A stretch of 64,000 bases of DNA from Narthecium ossifragum (lineage: Eukaryota; Streptophyta; Magnoliopsida; Dioscoreales; Nartheciaceae). Shown piece after piece: positions 48,263 to 58,054 of this stretch. Under the pieces are notes generated by a model. It ran no database searches. It saw only the letters and a program-made list of their open reading frames with translations, and was not told the DNA's origin. A program made the position numbers and the translations under genes. How positions within the stretch are numbered: the first letter of the stretch is position 1; each line of letters starts with the position of its first letter. The stretch is from positions 883,001-947,000 of the forward strand of contig OY986970.1 of NCBI GenBank assembly GCA_963920575.1, written 5' to 3'.

Positions 48263-48810
48263 CTGATGCTTCGGTGACCTTATCCAACACTGGCTTGGGT
48301 GTGGTCTGTTTCTCTGAGGTTGGCGCGATATTGTGGGCTAGAGCGGAGAGATCCGAGGCTCGGGATGTTCTTTGGGCTGAGCTCGAGGCCTTTGCCATGG
48401 GGCTTGACGAAGCTCGGCGTCAGGGAGTGAGAAAGGTTATATTCGAGCTCGACTGTAAAGACTTGGTGGACCAACTTAACGGCCGGGCACATTGGTCTAG
48501 GGATATCCGAAGCCACTTGCAAGCGGTCTGTTGGGAGGCGTCACATTTGGAAGAAGTTCTTATCATTTTTGTGCCACGTACGGATAACAAGGTGGCGGAT
48601 GAATTAGTTAGACTGGGTAGGGGTATTTCGGAAAGTTGGTGTTGGTTTTCGAATTCGGGGTCACGTGTTAGTGGCCCATCGGTGAACTTGACATAGTTGC
48701 CGGTTTTGGTGGCACTCGGCTTCCCCGGCCGGGTGTTTGTTTTGGTCTGTTTGGGGTTTGTATTTTTGTTACACCAGCCTCCGAGCTTATCTGTTAAAAA
48801 AAAAAAAAAA
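48263..48810 (+). mobile_element. LINE 3' fragment (RNase H) in ALDH-B intron 1
   Basis: The frame encodes the last part of a plant LINE RNase H (WAELEAFAMGLDEARRQGV, VIFELDCKDLVDQL, VPRTDNKVADELVRLG), then a 3' UTR and a poly(A) ending near 48810. AATCACATCAAT occurs just before the element (48251-48262) and again after the poly(A) (48811-48822), a target duplication. The sequence differs from the exon 6 LINE, so it is a separate family and event. Confidence 0.88.
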
Positions 48811-49164
48811 AATCACATCAATTAAAGATGTCCAACTTCACACGAAATGATGATTGGCATCCCACCGATGCGGGTGTGAACGTTTCACACGTGGTGGGAT
48901 AGATTGCTGCCCCATGTCATGATCCAGACTGCTAAAATTAGGAGGAAATTCGGGGAATTTCCTTCGACTTTAGATTGAACACCGTCTGATGTAAGGTCGC
49001 CCTCATAATTAAAGGTTGATGATATATATGTGTACGTAGACTTTTCAAGGGGTTGGTGAGGGAGAGGGAAAGGAGACTGCCTTTTCCCCCATGGATCCCA
49101 GACGAGGGAACCCAGGAGAGCCACGGTCTCCAATTATCGTCCATGCTATATCTGACCAGTTGCC

Positions 49165-49590
49165 CATCCTATCTCTTTTGGCCTTTTTTGATTGGAGATA
49201 AGAATTTCTTATCCGGGTTAAACCCATTTTATCATTGTATTATAATCAAACATCATCTAATTTTCACTTTTATTCCTACTTTTATCCCCATTCCTATCCT
49301 CATTTTATCCCTACTTTTTAACCAATCATTACTACATTTTCTCTTCTTTTCAACCAATCACATCAACTTTATTTCTGCTTTTTCACTTTTCAACCAATCA
49401 TTATCTCATTATCCCTACTTTTTAACCAATCACATCAACTTTATCCATACTTTTTCAACCAAACATTACTAATTTATCATTACTTTTCAATAAAATATCA
49501 TACATATCCCACTACTTATCCCATGATATCAATTCTCATTCCCTCTAATCCCGAGATAGTCTATCCCCCAACCAAACGAGGCCTTTATGT
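49165..49590. mobile_element. MITE-like block with AACCAATCA repeats
   Basis: A region with repeated CTTTTTAACCAATCACATCAAC words (about 49316, 49349, 49424) and an end reading CAACCAAACGAGGCC, similar to other MITE ends in this window. The left counterpart (TTTGGCC) is weak. Non-coding. Confidence 0.35.
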
Positions 49591-49860
49591 TTTTTATGGC
49601 CCTTTTTTTTGTTTTGTTTTTTTGTTTCAGTCCTCTTCCCCTTTACTCATAAAAAAATGAGCCGCGAGACCGAGTGCGTGCGTTTCACGAGTGGATGTCA
49701 TGAATCATAGAAATCAGTGTGAAAAAAGACTGAAAGCAATAATGATAGCTACCGCAGGTTTTTTTTTTTTTTTTTTTGACTGATCGGAGACTCGAAAAGT
49801 GTTTGGTATCTTTGGGCGGTGAAGATAACATGACACGGCCCGGGGGGGGATGGTGATGAT

Positions 49861-50553
49861 TTGTCACGGATCATATTATTTTTATCGAATCACTTCATGG
49901 TTAAAATACTAAAAATTTATATTGGGTACATATTATGGGTTCTATGGAAGGACATGAACATATTAGTTTTCGAAGGACAAGGAGAAGACATGGAGGTGCT
50001 TGCTAGGAGGGTACGTCGACTGACGGAGGAATTAAGCAGAAGGAATTACAAGCCGGACCGCAATGATCACAACATGATGGCTTCTTTGTACAAGTGGATG
50101 TTGCTCTTAATCAACGGCTATAATTTGCTGCAATTATTGTGGTGTGTGGTCAAGCGGGAGATCGTTTAGTGTGGGCAATGGTGAGGCCTATCTAGACCGA
50201 CAATATTTTGGCAGCCGAACTGATGGCTAATGAGGCTGCATTGGTCTGTGCACGACAGGAGGGGCTCAAATGTACGTTTTGTGATTGAATCATATTCAAA
50301 AAGAGTGGTGGATATTATCAATAGCCTCAGGTTATGGCCTACTGAGTTGGAGTATTTGGCGATGAACATATGTCTGAAGTACTATGTTTTGAATCTGTAA
50401 TTTTCCTATATATTCCTAGAACTTTCAATGGTGAGACAGATTGTATTGCGAAGTGGTGTTGCCACTCTAAAACCCCGTTTAGATGGACTTTAGAGGACGT
50501 GTAATGGACTTTGGATTCACTGATGTAATACAAACTTTCGGGCTGAACTAATC
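49861..50553 (+). mobile_element. Decayed LINE 3' remnant in ALDH-B intron 1
   Basis: Pieces such as YILWVLWKDMNILVFEGQ and AAELMANEAALVCARQEGLK look like the linker and RNase H part of a plant LINE, interrupted by several stops and frameshifts. An A-rich tract (AATCAAAAAAATAAGG) closes it near 50553. No target duplication was found. It is older than the other two insertions in this gene. Confidence 0.55.
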
Positions 50554-50785
50554 AAAAAAATAAGGACAGCTGCCAATCTTCTATTATTCGATTAGACAAT
50601 CCCAATTAGCTAGGCTCCTTCTCATAGAAAATTTTAGCCAGCTTAATTAGAAGAGAGAGATCGAGAGAGAAAGAGAGCATACCAGAGACGGCGTCAACGA
50701 ACTCGCCGTTGATGAAGAGCTTTGTGAACTTGATCTCCGGCACCTTGACTGCATCGCCGGCCTTGCCGTTGCTTTGGCTCCCCAT

Positions 50786-50831
50786 CTAGAGAGAGAGAGA
50801 GAGAGAGAGAGAGCAGAGAGAGCAGAGATGT

Positions 50832-50862
<31 letters not shown>

Positions 50863-50910
50863 GTTGTGAGGGAGATGAGGTGAGGGTGGCGTTGCCTTCA
50901 TATTGTGGAG
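50786..50910 (-). promoter_or_regulatory. ALDH-B core promoter and expanded CT leader
   Basis: On the minus strand a two-part CT repeat (about 50786-50858) runs to TAGATG. Upstream are CAATATGAAGG (TATA position, about 50896-50906) and GCAACGCCACCCTC. The order is the same as in copies A and C. The CT tract is the longest of the three. Confidence 0.55.
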
Positions 50911-51563
50911 GTGTGTGGTCGTACATCTGGCTTAAGCCGCCGAGAGAGACGAAGAGTAGAGCCGTACTTTCACGTGGTTGGTGATCGCCGCCATTTGGGA
51001 AAAAAAACATAGAGCAATTGATACCATGTCAGATTCAAATTCATCATATGTCAACATTTTTTAATTTTTGCTTACGTTAGTTGTCAAATCTGGAGTTTTT
51101 TACATTTTAAATCCAATCTACTTTTGATTTTACAATTTCGGGCCGATCCGTTTTTCGTTTACAATCGGGTCAAAATCCTTTTTCTCGGACGTTTTTACCC
51201 TTATAAATGTCGCATGACATCATCCATGCACCGTCGCCTCTTCTCTCTGCATGCATGCCACCGTCACCTCCTCTCTCTTCATGCATGCCACCCGCCCAGC
51301 GATCCATGCACCGCACCTCGGGTGGAGAGAGAGAGGCCGAGGGCGAGGTCGACGGCGAGGGCGACGTCGAGGGTGGCATGCATGGGAGCGCGGGAGCGCG
51401 GGCGGCGTGCTTGGGAGCGAGAGAGAGAGAGGTCGGGGGCGAGGTCGATGGCGAGGGCGACATCGACGGTGAGGGCAAGGGCGAGGTCGAGGGGCGCACT
51501 GTCGCCGACGCGATGGACTCTCCCGCCAGAGGGGGAGACGAAGGGCGAGGGTGACGTCGATGG

Positions 51564-51971
51564 TTGGTGGCGAAGAAGCCCTCGACGGGCGCGGTGGCCG
51601 GCGGAGCATGGGGGATCGACCCCGCTCAAGCTCTGGCCAGCGCGAGGCACGAGTTCGGGGAGCACGGCGGCGTGAACATGTCGATCGAGGCGTCGGCGAC
51701 CTTCACGGTGATGGAGCCGGACACGATGCAGAAGATGTTCGCCGGGGAGCTCGGCCCCGATTGGGACTTCTTCATCTATTGCCGTCATTTTAACCCTACG
51801 GTACTCAATCTAGGGCGCTAGATGGCGGCCATGGAGGGCACCGCGGCCGCTTACTGCATGACCAGCGGCATGTCCGCCATCGCCTTGGTGCTCCTCCAGG
51901 CGGTGGGCGCCGGGGGCCACATCGTGGCCTCCCAGTGTCTCTACGGCGGCACGCACGCGCTGCTCCTCCCG
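51564..51971 (+). pseudogene. Captured fragment of a methionine gamma-lyase gene
   Basis: The frame reads DPAQALASARHEFGEHGG, SIEASATFTVMEPDTMQKMF, RHFNPTVLNLGR, then a stop (TAG at 51819-51821), then MAAMEGTAAAYCMTSGMSAI and HIVASQCLYGGTHALL. This is the N-terminal part of the plant pyridoxal-phosphate enzyme that splits methionine to methanethiol, ammonia and 2-oxobutyrate. The stop replaces a glutamine codon (CAG to TAG) expected there. The similarity ends abruptly in a GA-rich repeat before the PLP lysine region, so no enzyme could be made. Confidence 0.82.
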
Positions 51972-52150
51972 GTGTCTCTACGCGAGAGAGAGAGAGAGGC
52001 CGAGGAGCGAGAGAGGTCGAGGAGAGACGGGAGGGAGGCGAGAGAGATAGAGAGAGGTCGAGGAGAGAGAGAGGAGGGGAGGAGGAGCCGGAGCCGGAGA
52101 GGAGGAGGCGACGGAGAAGAGAGAGAGAAATAGAGAGAGAGACTGGGTAG

Positions 52151-52275
52151 TTGCATGACGTCATGCAATCCAAATTGATCAATTTTGACTTGGTAGTTGC
52201 ATGACGTCATGGCAATAATTGGACTCGTAGGCTCATAGCAATCCAAATTTTGACTGGATGCATGACGTCGGAGGC
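52151..52275. repeat. Palindromic TGACGTCA cluster
   Basis: TTGCATGACGTCATGCAA at 52151-52168 is a perfect 18-bp palindrome centred on the bZIP site TGACGTCA. TTGCATGACGTCATGG follows at about 52197 and GATGCATGACGTCGG at about 52258. The flanking words (ATCCAAATT, TTTTGAC) are also repeated, so the cluster is a short degenerate tandem repeat lying between the two captured gene fragments. Confidence 0.8.
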
Positions 52276-52447
52276 TTCACCCACATAGCTGCCCTCCCTT
52301 CCTCTTTCTCCCCGAGCTCCCGGCGCTACACCCGGACCTAAGCCCGGCGGCACCTCTACCCAGACCTCCTCCCCAGACGGCCTTAGTGACACGGTGTCCT
52401 CCATCTCCCTCGTCCAGCCAGAGAGGGCCACGGAATCGAACGTCATG

Positions 52448-52760
52448 CAACTGCGCCTTCGTAGTAGGCGTCGGCTTCGAGGTGCTCGTAGTAGAGGTCG
52501 TACTTCTTGTTGGAGTTCCGGACGCTGACGTTGGCGGCGAGGTCGTAGTACAGTGTCCCGTTCCCGGCGAGGTCGAAGCGGCCGAGGGTGGCTTTCTCCA
52601 CGTAGACCTTGAGTGGCTCGGGCTGGTTGGCCAGCCAGACGACGACGACGAGGATTGCCAGGCCGATGAGGACGGTCTTGAAGATGGCGCACCAGAGTTT
52701 GTATGGCGCGTAGCCGGCGCCCCTGCCGAATCCCGCCGTGCTGGAGCCCTTCTGGCGCGC
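52448..52760 (-). pseudogene. Captured fragment of an NDR1/HIN1-like (LEA_2) gene
   Basis: On the minus strand the frame reads a cytosolic start, one membrane span (FKTVLIGLAILVVVVWLA) and the beginning of a LEA_2 domain (LKVYVEKATLGRFDL, GNGTLYYDLAANVSVRNSNK, YDLYYEHLEADAYYEG). This matches the layout of plant NHL membrane proteins linked to defence. It stops about a third of the way into the domain, and its N-terminus is fused to a GA-repeat-encoded Arg/Gly/Glu stretch. It is a partial copy inside the GC-rich element, probably not functional. Confidence 0.78.
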
Positions 52761-54126
52761 GCCCCTGCTCTCTCTCCCCCGGCCTCGCTCTCTCCCCCCC
52801 CGACCTCGCTCTCTCTCTCCCCCCGACCACCCCAGCATTGGCACCGGAGACGAGGACGAAGGCTGGGCGGGGGCGGCGGGCGTGGGGGTCGTTGTGGGCG
52901 GGGTGGGGAGAGAGAGGGGGGGTCTGGGAGTGTGTGGAGAGAGAGAGGTTGGGGGGTGGGGGGGAGAGAGGCCAGCGGACGTCGAGGGAAGCTGCCCACG
53001 GGTGGCTCGAGGTTGGCGACAGGGACGAGTCCTCCGGCTGGATCAGAGGACGTGCGGCGAGCGGCGAGAGGCAGGGGATGAAGCTTGCGTCGCCGGAACG
53101 GACTTGTGAAGACGATGTTGGATGCCCCTGCGTCACTGGACCGTCGGGGAGATGGGGAAGCGTCGCTGGACCGGCTGGGCGGGGCGGGGGCGGCGGGCGT
53201 GGGGGTCGTTGTGGGCGGGGCAGGGAGAGAGAGGGGGATCTGGGAGTGTGTGGAGAGAGAGAGGTCGGGGGGTGTGGGGGAGAGAGGCCAACGGGCGTCG
53301 AGCTCGACGGTTACATGGCAGAGGTCTTGACAGTGGAGGGAGAGCATTTTTGTCCTAAATTTTTTTTTTTGGCCTATCATGTAAACAAATATAAAAATGA
53401 ATTGGTTTTGTAAATTCGAAAGTGATGTGGATTTTAAAAAAAAAAAACTCTCAAATCTGCAGACTGCCTTCCAATGTTTCTCACTGATTTTTTTTCTCCA
53501 GATAGAAAATTGTTAAACATAGCAATCTTTGTCAAAATTCTTCCGCATCTATTATCATATTCTTTTTCTCGATCCCAGCAATCTAGCCTGTTTTGTTTTG
53601 ACTGGGATGCTGAGACAGGGCAGAACAAGCCGTTGCCGGACTTTTGTAGGCATGGCAGGCATCGTGCCCTTGCTTAGAATTAAGAAGAACAGCGTAGCAA
53701 GTTTGTATACATACATCTTCATATTTAAGTTCACGTGATGCAGGACAAGAAGATGAACCGGCGCTTTCAAAACGGTCGAGACGTATCCGGTTCTCGTCAG
53801 TTCGAATCAGGTCTCTGGACGATCGTGATCATCGGATGGACATAATTTTTGATCACGGTGATCGATTGGGGCGTATGAGATGTCAAAACGACCGTCTCGT
53901 CCCCAAATTCCTTAATCTGACCCAAGGCGTCTCGAACCCAAATTTCTTAATCTGATACCCGAAAATTCACTTTTAGTTAAAAACTTTCTTTTTTTTGATA
54001 GTTTTTCCTTAATTAGGACTTTTCATATTTAGCAGTTTCAGGATTAGTTTGATTAGTAGTTTGATCGAGGATTAATAATCTGAGTCTATCTGTAAGTGGG
54101 TTTCTCCTTACTTATAAAAGGAGGGC

Positions 54127-54390
54127 CTTGTTTGGTATGGGGTTAATTTTATTCCGGGTTAAGGGACTTTATTTCAGGTTTTGGGAATAACTTTGTAATG
54201 ATTACTTTGAATAAGAGAAAAGTAGAGTGAAGAATGGGAATAACTTTGTAATAATTACTTGGAATAAGGGAAAGGGTGTTTGGGGTTAAGGGGTGCAATA
54301 AGTAGTGGATTCGGGAATATTCCAAGAATATTCTCCCCCTTAACCCAGGTTAAAGGTTATTCCCGAAATCTATTCCCGTACCAAACGAAG
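54127..54390. mobile_element. MITE with CTTGTTTGGTATGGG / CCCGTACCAAACGAAG ends
   Basis: About 264 bp with inverted ends and a partly palindromic body (TTATTCCGGGTTAAGG near the left; CCTTAACCCAGG and GGTTATTCCCG near the right). A second, more decayed copy is at 59676-59918. Non-coding. Confidence 0.7.
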
Positions 54391-54639
54391 TTATGTAGTT
54401 CGACAGTTTTTTATGAATAAAAGTTGAGTCGTTTTCTCCTCCTGAGAATTCTGATTTTCTCTCTCACCGAGAGGACAGTTGTCTCTCCCGATGAGAGGCT
54501 TTCACGCTCACCCTGCGCCATCACGATCGAGTCTTCTTTTACCGTGTCTTGTATCCAGATATCATATAATAATAAGGGTAATTTTAAGTACAGTAAAAAT
54601 ACTGTTCATCCGGTGGTTGACTATCAAACGTTATATTTT

Positions 54640-54668
54640 TTCATATTCGATGGTTACCAAGAATAGAG

Positions 54669-54725
<57 letters not shown>

Positions 54726-54780
54726 CTCTGTTTGAGAACTGCTCACTGTAAAGACTGACTTCACTAAGCCAGCCAGAGTC
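54640..54780 (-). pseudogene. Leftover 5' flank of a fourth AG-peptide unit
   Basis: The stretch GGTTACCAAGAATAGAGCTATATA, the long (TA)n tract (54669-54721) and ATCTCTGTTTGAGAACTGCTCACTG match the region just upstream of AG-peptide copy 3 (about 39257-39350) in order. The AG-peptide coding part that should lie left of 54640 is absent and is replaced by unrelated sequence. The position, just before ALDH-C, is where the unit plan predicts an AG-peptide gene. Confidence 0.65.
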
Positions 54781-55141
54781 CAACTAATATGTCAATTATA
54801 ACATAAGAAAAAAATGGAAAACAAAAACAAAAAAACAAGGGAGCATCACAATACTCAAAACAGCTAGCCAGCCAACACTAGAATCAATCAATCTCTGAAT
54901 CTAATCATCATCGATTACAGACCACGACTTCTTGCAGCCCAATGTTCTTCATGTATTTGCCCAGCTTCCATAATACCAGCAGCTGCATGGGCTCTCATAA
55001 TTAGGAAACTGCTTTTTTTTTATCACAAGACAAACATTTTAATTGGCACGGTTTGTTCGTATCGATACAAAAACGACAGCGTTTCTGAAGTCCGATGACT
55101 CTTCTAGTTATTGTTTTGAATAAGCTTGGTGAATCATGATC

Positions 55142-58013
55142 TCATTTCCAAGGAGAAGAATAGATTGGAGTGACCACTGACTTCACTTGGAGATACTTAT
55201 CCAATCCCTGTGATCCCAAGTCTCTTCCAAAGCCGCTCAGCTTATACCCGCCAAATGGAGCGTCTGCGTCAAAAGCAAAGTAGCAGTTAATCCAAATCGT
55301 GCCGGCACGAACAGATCTCGAGACCCGGTTGGCTGTGTTCAAGTCCTTGGTGATGATCCCAGCTGCAAGCCCATATCGAGTCTCGTTCGCTCTCTCAATC
55401 GCTTCCTCGATCGTCCTAGTAATTAACATTAATGAACACTAATTAATTGAGTAACAAAGCTGATAGATTACAGAGACTTGAAAGCCATTTAATATATATG
55501 TCATGATCAATGGCTTTCTTAAGTTGAGTGAGAAATAAGACCTCTCTCTGCGCATATTCTATATTCAATTTATTCCACTTATTACATCGTCAACATGCAT
55601 GTATCGCAGTGCTAATATTAATGTCAGGACTAATTTTCCAGGATATCAAGGAGGCTTACTTGAATTTAATGAGGGACATCACAGGTCCAAATATTTCATC
55701 TTTAGCAATCAGCATGTCCTCCTGCCAAAATAACAAACAAGCTAGCATTATACTTCTTACATTCGACATTATTGAACCCCAACCATATATAAATACTTTG
55801 CAGAGGATAATTAGTACGTAGGTGTACGTACCTTGACATCAGTGAAAATTGTGGGTTCGATGTAGTAACCTTTCTCACCACAGGGTTTTCCTCCAGTTAG
55901 CAGAGTAGCCCCCTCACTCTTGCCATGCTCAATGTATCTAAGAACCCTCTCAAATTGTGCCTTATCAACCTGCATCCAGGTGAAAGAGCTGTTATGAAAT
56001 CCAATAGGAGAAAGGGTGGAAAAGCCAAACTAAATCGAATGATCTCCTATTTGAAAACCTCCTCACATCTCTAGCAATAATAGTGTCATCCACTCATCTC
56101 TAGCTTATGTTTACTATTTCTCTAGAGAAAAACAATATAGTACGTATGTATCCTAGTTGTACTCAGATCAGATCCCTTAAAAAGACTAAGTTTTAACATT
56201 AATTACACCTGTACATATACATTCAAGTTATCCCAAATATATATCAAATTAAGGAGATGAAAGACCTGAGGTCCTTGTTGTGATTGGGGATCAAAAGGGT
56301 CTCCAACCACCCAGCTCTTAGCCTTCTCAGCTACCTTCTTCACAAACTCTTCATAGATCCCTTCTTGAACATAGACACGCGAACCTGCCACGCAAATCTC
56401 CCCCTGAAAGTTGAACAAGGCATCAATTATATCTCACAGCATAGTTTCAAAGCTAGCTAGAATATAATTGCAACGAGCGCAGAAGTTGAGAGAGACAGTA
56501 GTGATTTGCCTTGTTATAAAAAATGGCTAATCGGGAGAGCTCAACAGCCATGTCAACATCTGCATCATCGAAGACAATGAAAGGCGACTTTCCACCCAGT
56601 TCAAGAGACACAGTCTTCAAATTACTCTTGGCAGATGCCTCCATTATAAGTCGTCCTACTTCAGTAGAGCCAGTAAAACTGATCTGAAACCATTATGATT
56701 TCTCTGTGATCAGTTACGTACAGTACTGGAAGGTCTGCAAAACTAACCAGGATTCCCGGACAGATGAAGAAGTGCATACTTCTTCTTCATTATAATTATC
56801 TGATCTCATGCATGGTAGCATGCATATGTATAGTTATGATATACTTACATTGTCGACATCCATGTGAGAGCTGAGGGCAGCACCGGCAGTATGACCAAAT
56901 CCTGTCACGACATTGAGCACTCCATCCGGAATGCCAGCCTTCCATGGCACAAAAATATAAGATTATCATAGGCAGGCAATGACTGCATGTATTCATAGAG
57001 GCCAGTCTGAAGATAGATAGATATAGTAGCTAGCTAGGGTGCACGTGTGCTTACTTGCTTAGCCAAGTTGGCATAGAAGAGGGCAGAGAGTGGCGTCTGC
57101 TCAGCCGGCTTGACGACCATGGTGCAGCCGGCGGCCAAAGCCGGGCTGACCTTCAAGAAGAACATGTTCGACGGAAAATTCCATGGTATAATGTGCCCAA
57201 CAACTCCGATCGGCTCCTTCAATGTGTAACCTTGGTAGTCCCCTGAGAGCTTCAGGGTCTCACCGTGAATCTTATCGGCAGCACCGGCATAATACCGCAT
57301 CAGGGAAGCACAATGCGGGATATCGATATGTTTGACACCCATTAGCAACTTTCCGGCATCCATGCAGTCCAACACTGCAAGCTCTTCGACGTTCTCATCG
57401 ACCAAGTCTGCAAACTTCATCATTATTCTCCCCCTCTCCTGTTCATCATGAGCAAAAGAGAAGTTACTTCAGGTCACACCATCAACCATCCACTCCAATG
57501 GAACGGTGTGATCTACTCTACGTACTCTCACGTACAAGATATGTTTCTTTGAGGCATATATATATATAGGTTCAAAGTTCAAACATGGAGGGTTAATTCC
57601 ATCCAAATATATAGCAAGATCAGCAACAAGAAGATAAGGAATCATGTATGCATGTATAGATACATATATTTTACGTACGTAGCCGGACATGCGAGGCCAT
57701 TTGCCATGGTCGAAGGCCTGTCTGGCGGCCTTGACGGCTAAGTCGATGTCCTCTTTGTCTCCCTCCGCCACCTTTGCAATCACTTCTCCATTGCGAGGAT
57801 CAATTGTCTCCAATGTTTTGCCTGCAGTGCAGCGAGATCCATCAGCCATTTTCAATTTAATTCCAAGCAAATAATATCACTAATTAAATGCACGTATAGG
57901 CCAACAATTTTAATTTAGCCAAGGATCACAGAAAAAGAGCTGTTTTTTTTTTTGTTGCCTGCCGGTTCTAGTTAAATTAGCTTTATCTAAAAGGAGTTCT
58001 CAAAATTAGGTTC

Positions 58014-58054
<41 letters not shown>

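Larger units (their letters stand above)
41436..50785 (-). pseudogene. Aldehyde dehydrogenase pseudogene (copy B), broken by a LINE and a stop codon
   Basis: Nine exons match copies A and C: 50683-50785, 47536-47678, 47040-47423, 46836-46925, 46483-46656, exon 6 in two parts (46321-46374 and 42394-42477), 42049-42186, 41849-41910 and 41436-41709. Without the insertion they sum to 1506 bp, 501 codons, the same as copy A. Two lesions kill it. A LINE (42496-46320) sits in exon 6, 18 codons after the catalytic cysteine codon. Exon 9 also has a TGA at 41670-41672 where copy C has CGA, a CpG transition. The catalytic WNFP, LELGGK and GEIC motifs remain readable, so death is recent. The exon 4 donor is GTTTTTTT, weaker than in the sisters. 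Intron 1 (47679-50682) carries two further LINE remnants. Confidence 0.95.
51084..53460. mobile_element. Pack-MULE-like element with captured gene fragments
   Basis: The ends form imperfect inverted repeats: CAAATCTGGAGTTTTTTACATT at the left (51084) and, reversed, CAGATTTGAGAGTTTTTTTT at the right (53460), with related sequence continuing for about 100 bp inward. The interior is very GC-rich compared with its flanks and carries fragments of at least two unrelated genes in opposite orientation, together with many CT/GA tracts. This is the classic make-up of a Pack-MULE. It sits about 300 bp upstream of ALDH-B. A target duplication was not resolved. Confidence 0.6.

Noticed and set aside
52207..53413. 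Several frames of 120-370 aa on both strands around 52.2-53.4 kb
   Set aside because: GA/CT and GC-rich repeats give overlapping frames. Only the NDR1/HIN1-like part (52448-52760, minus) has recognisable protein features.
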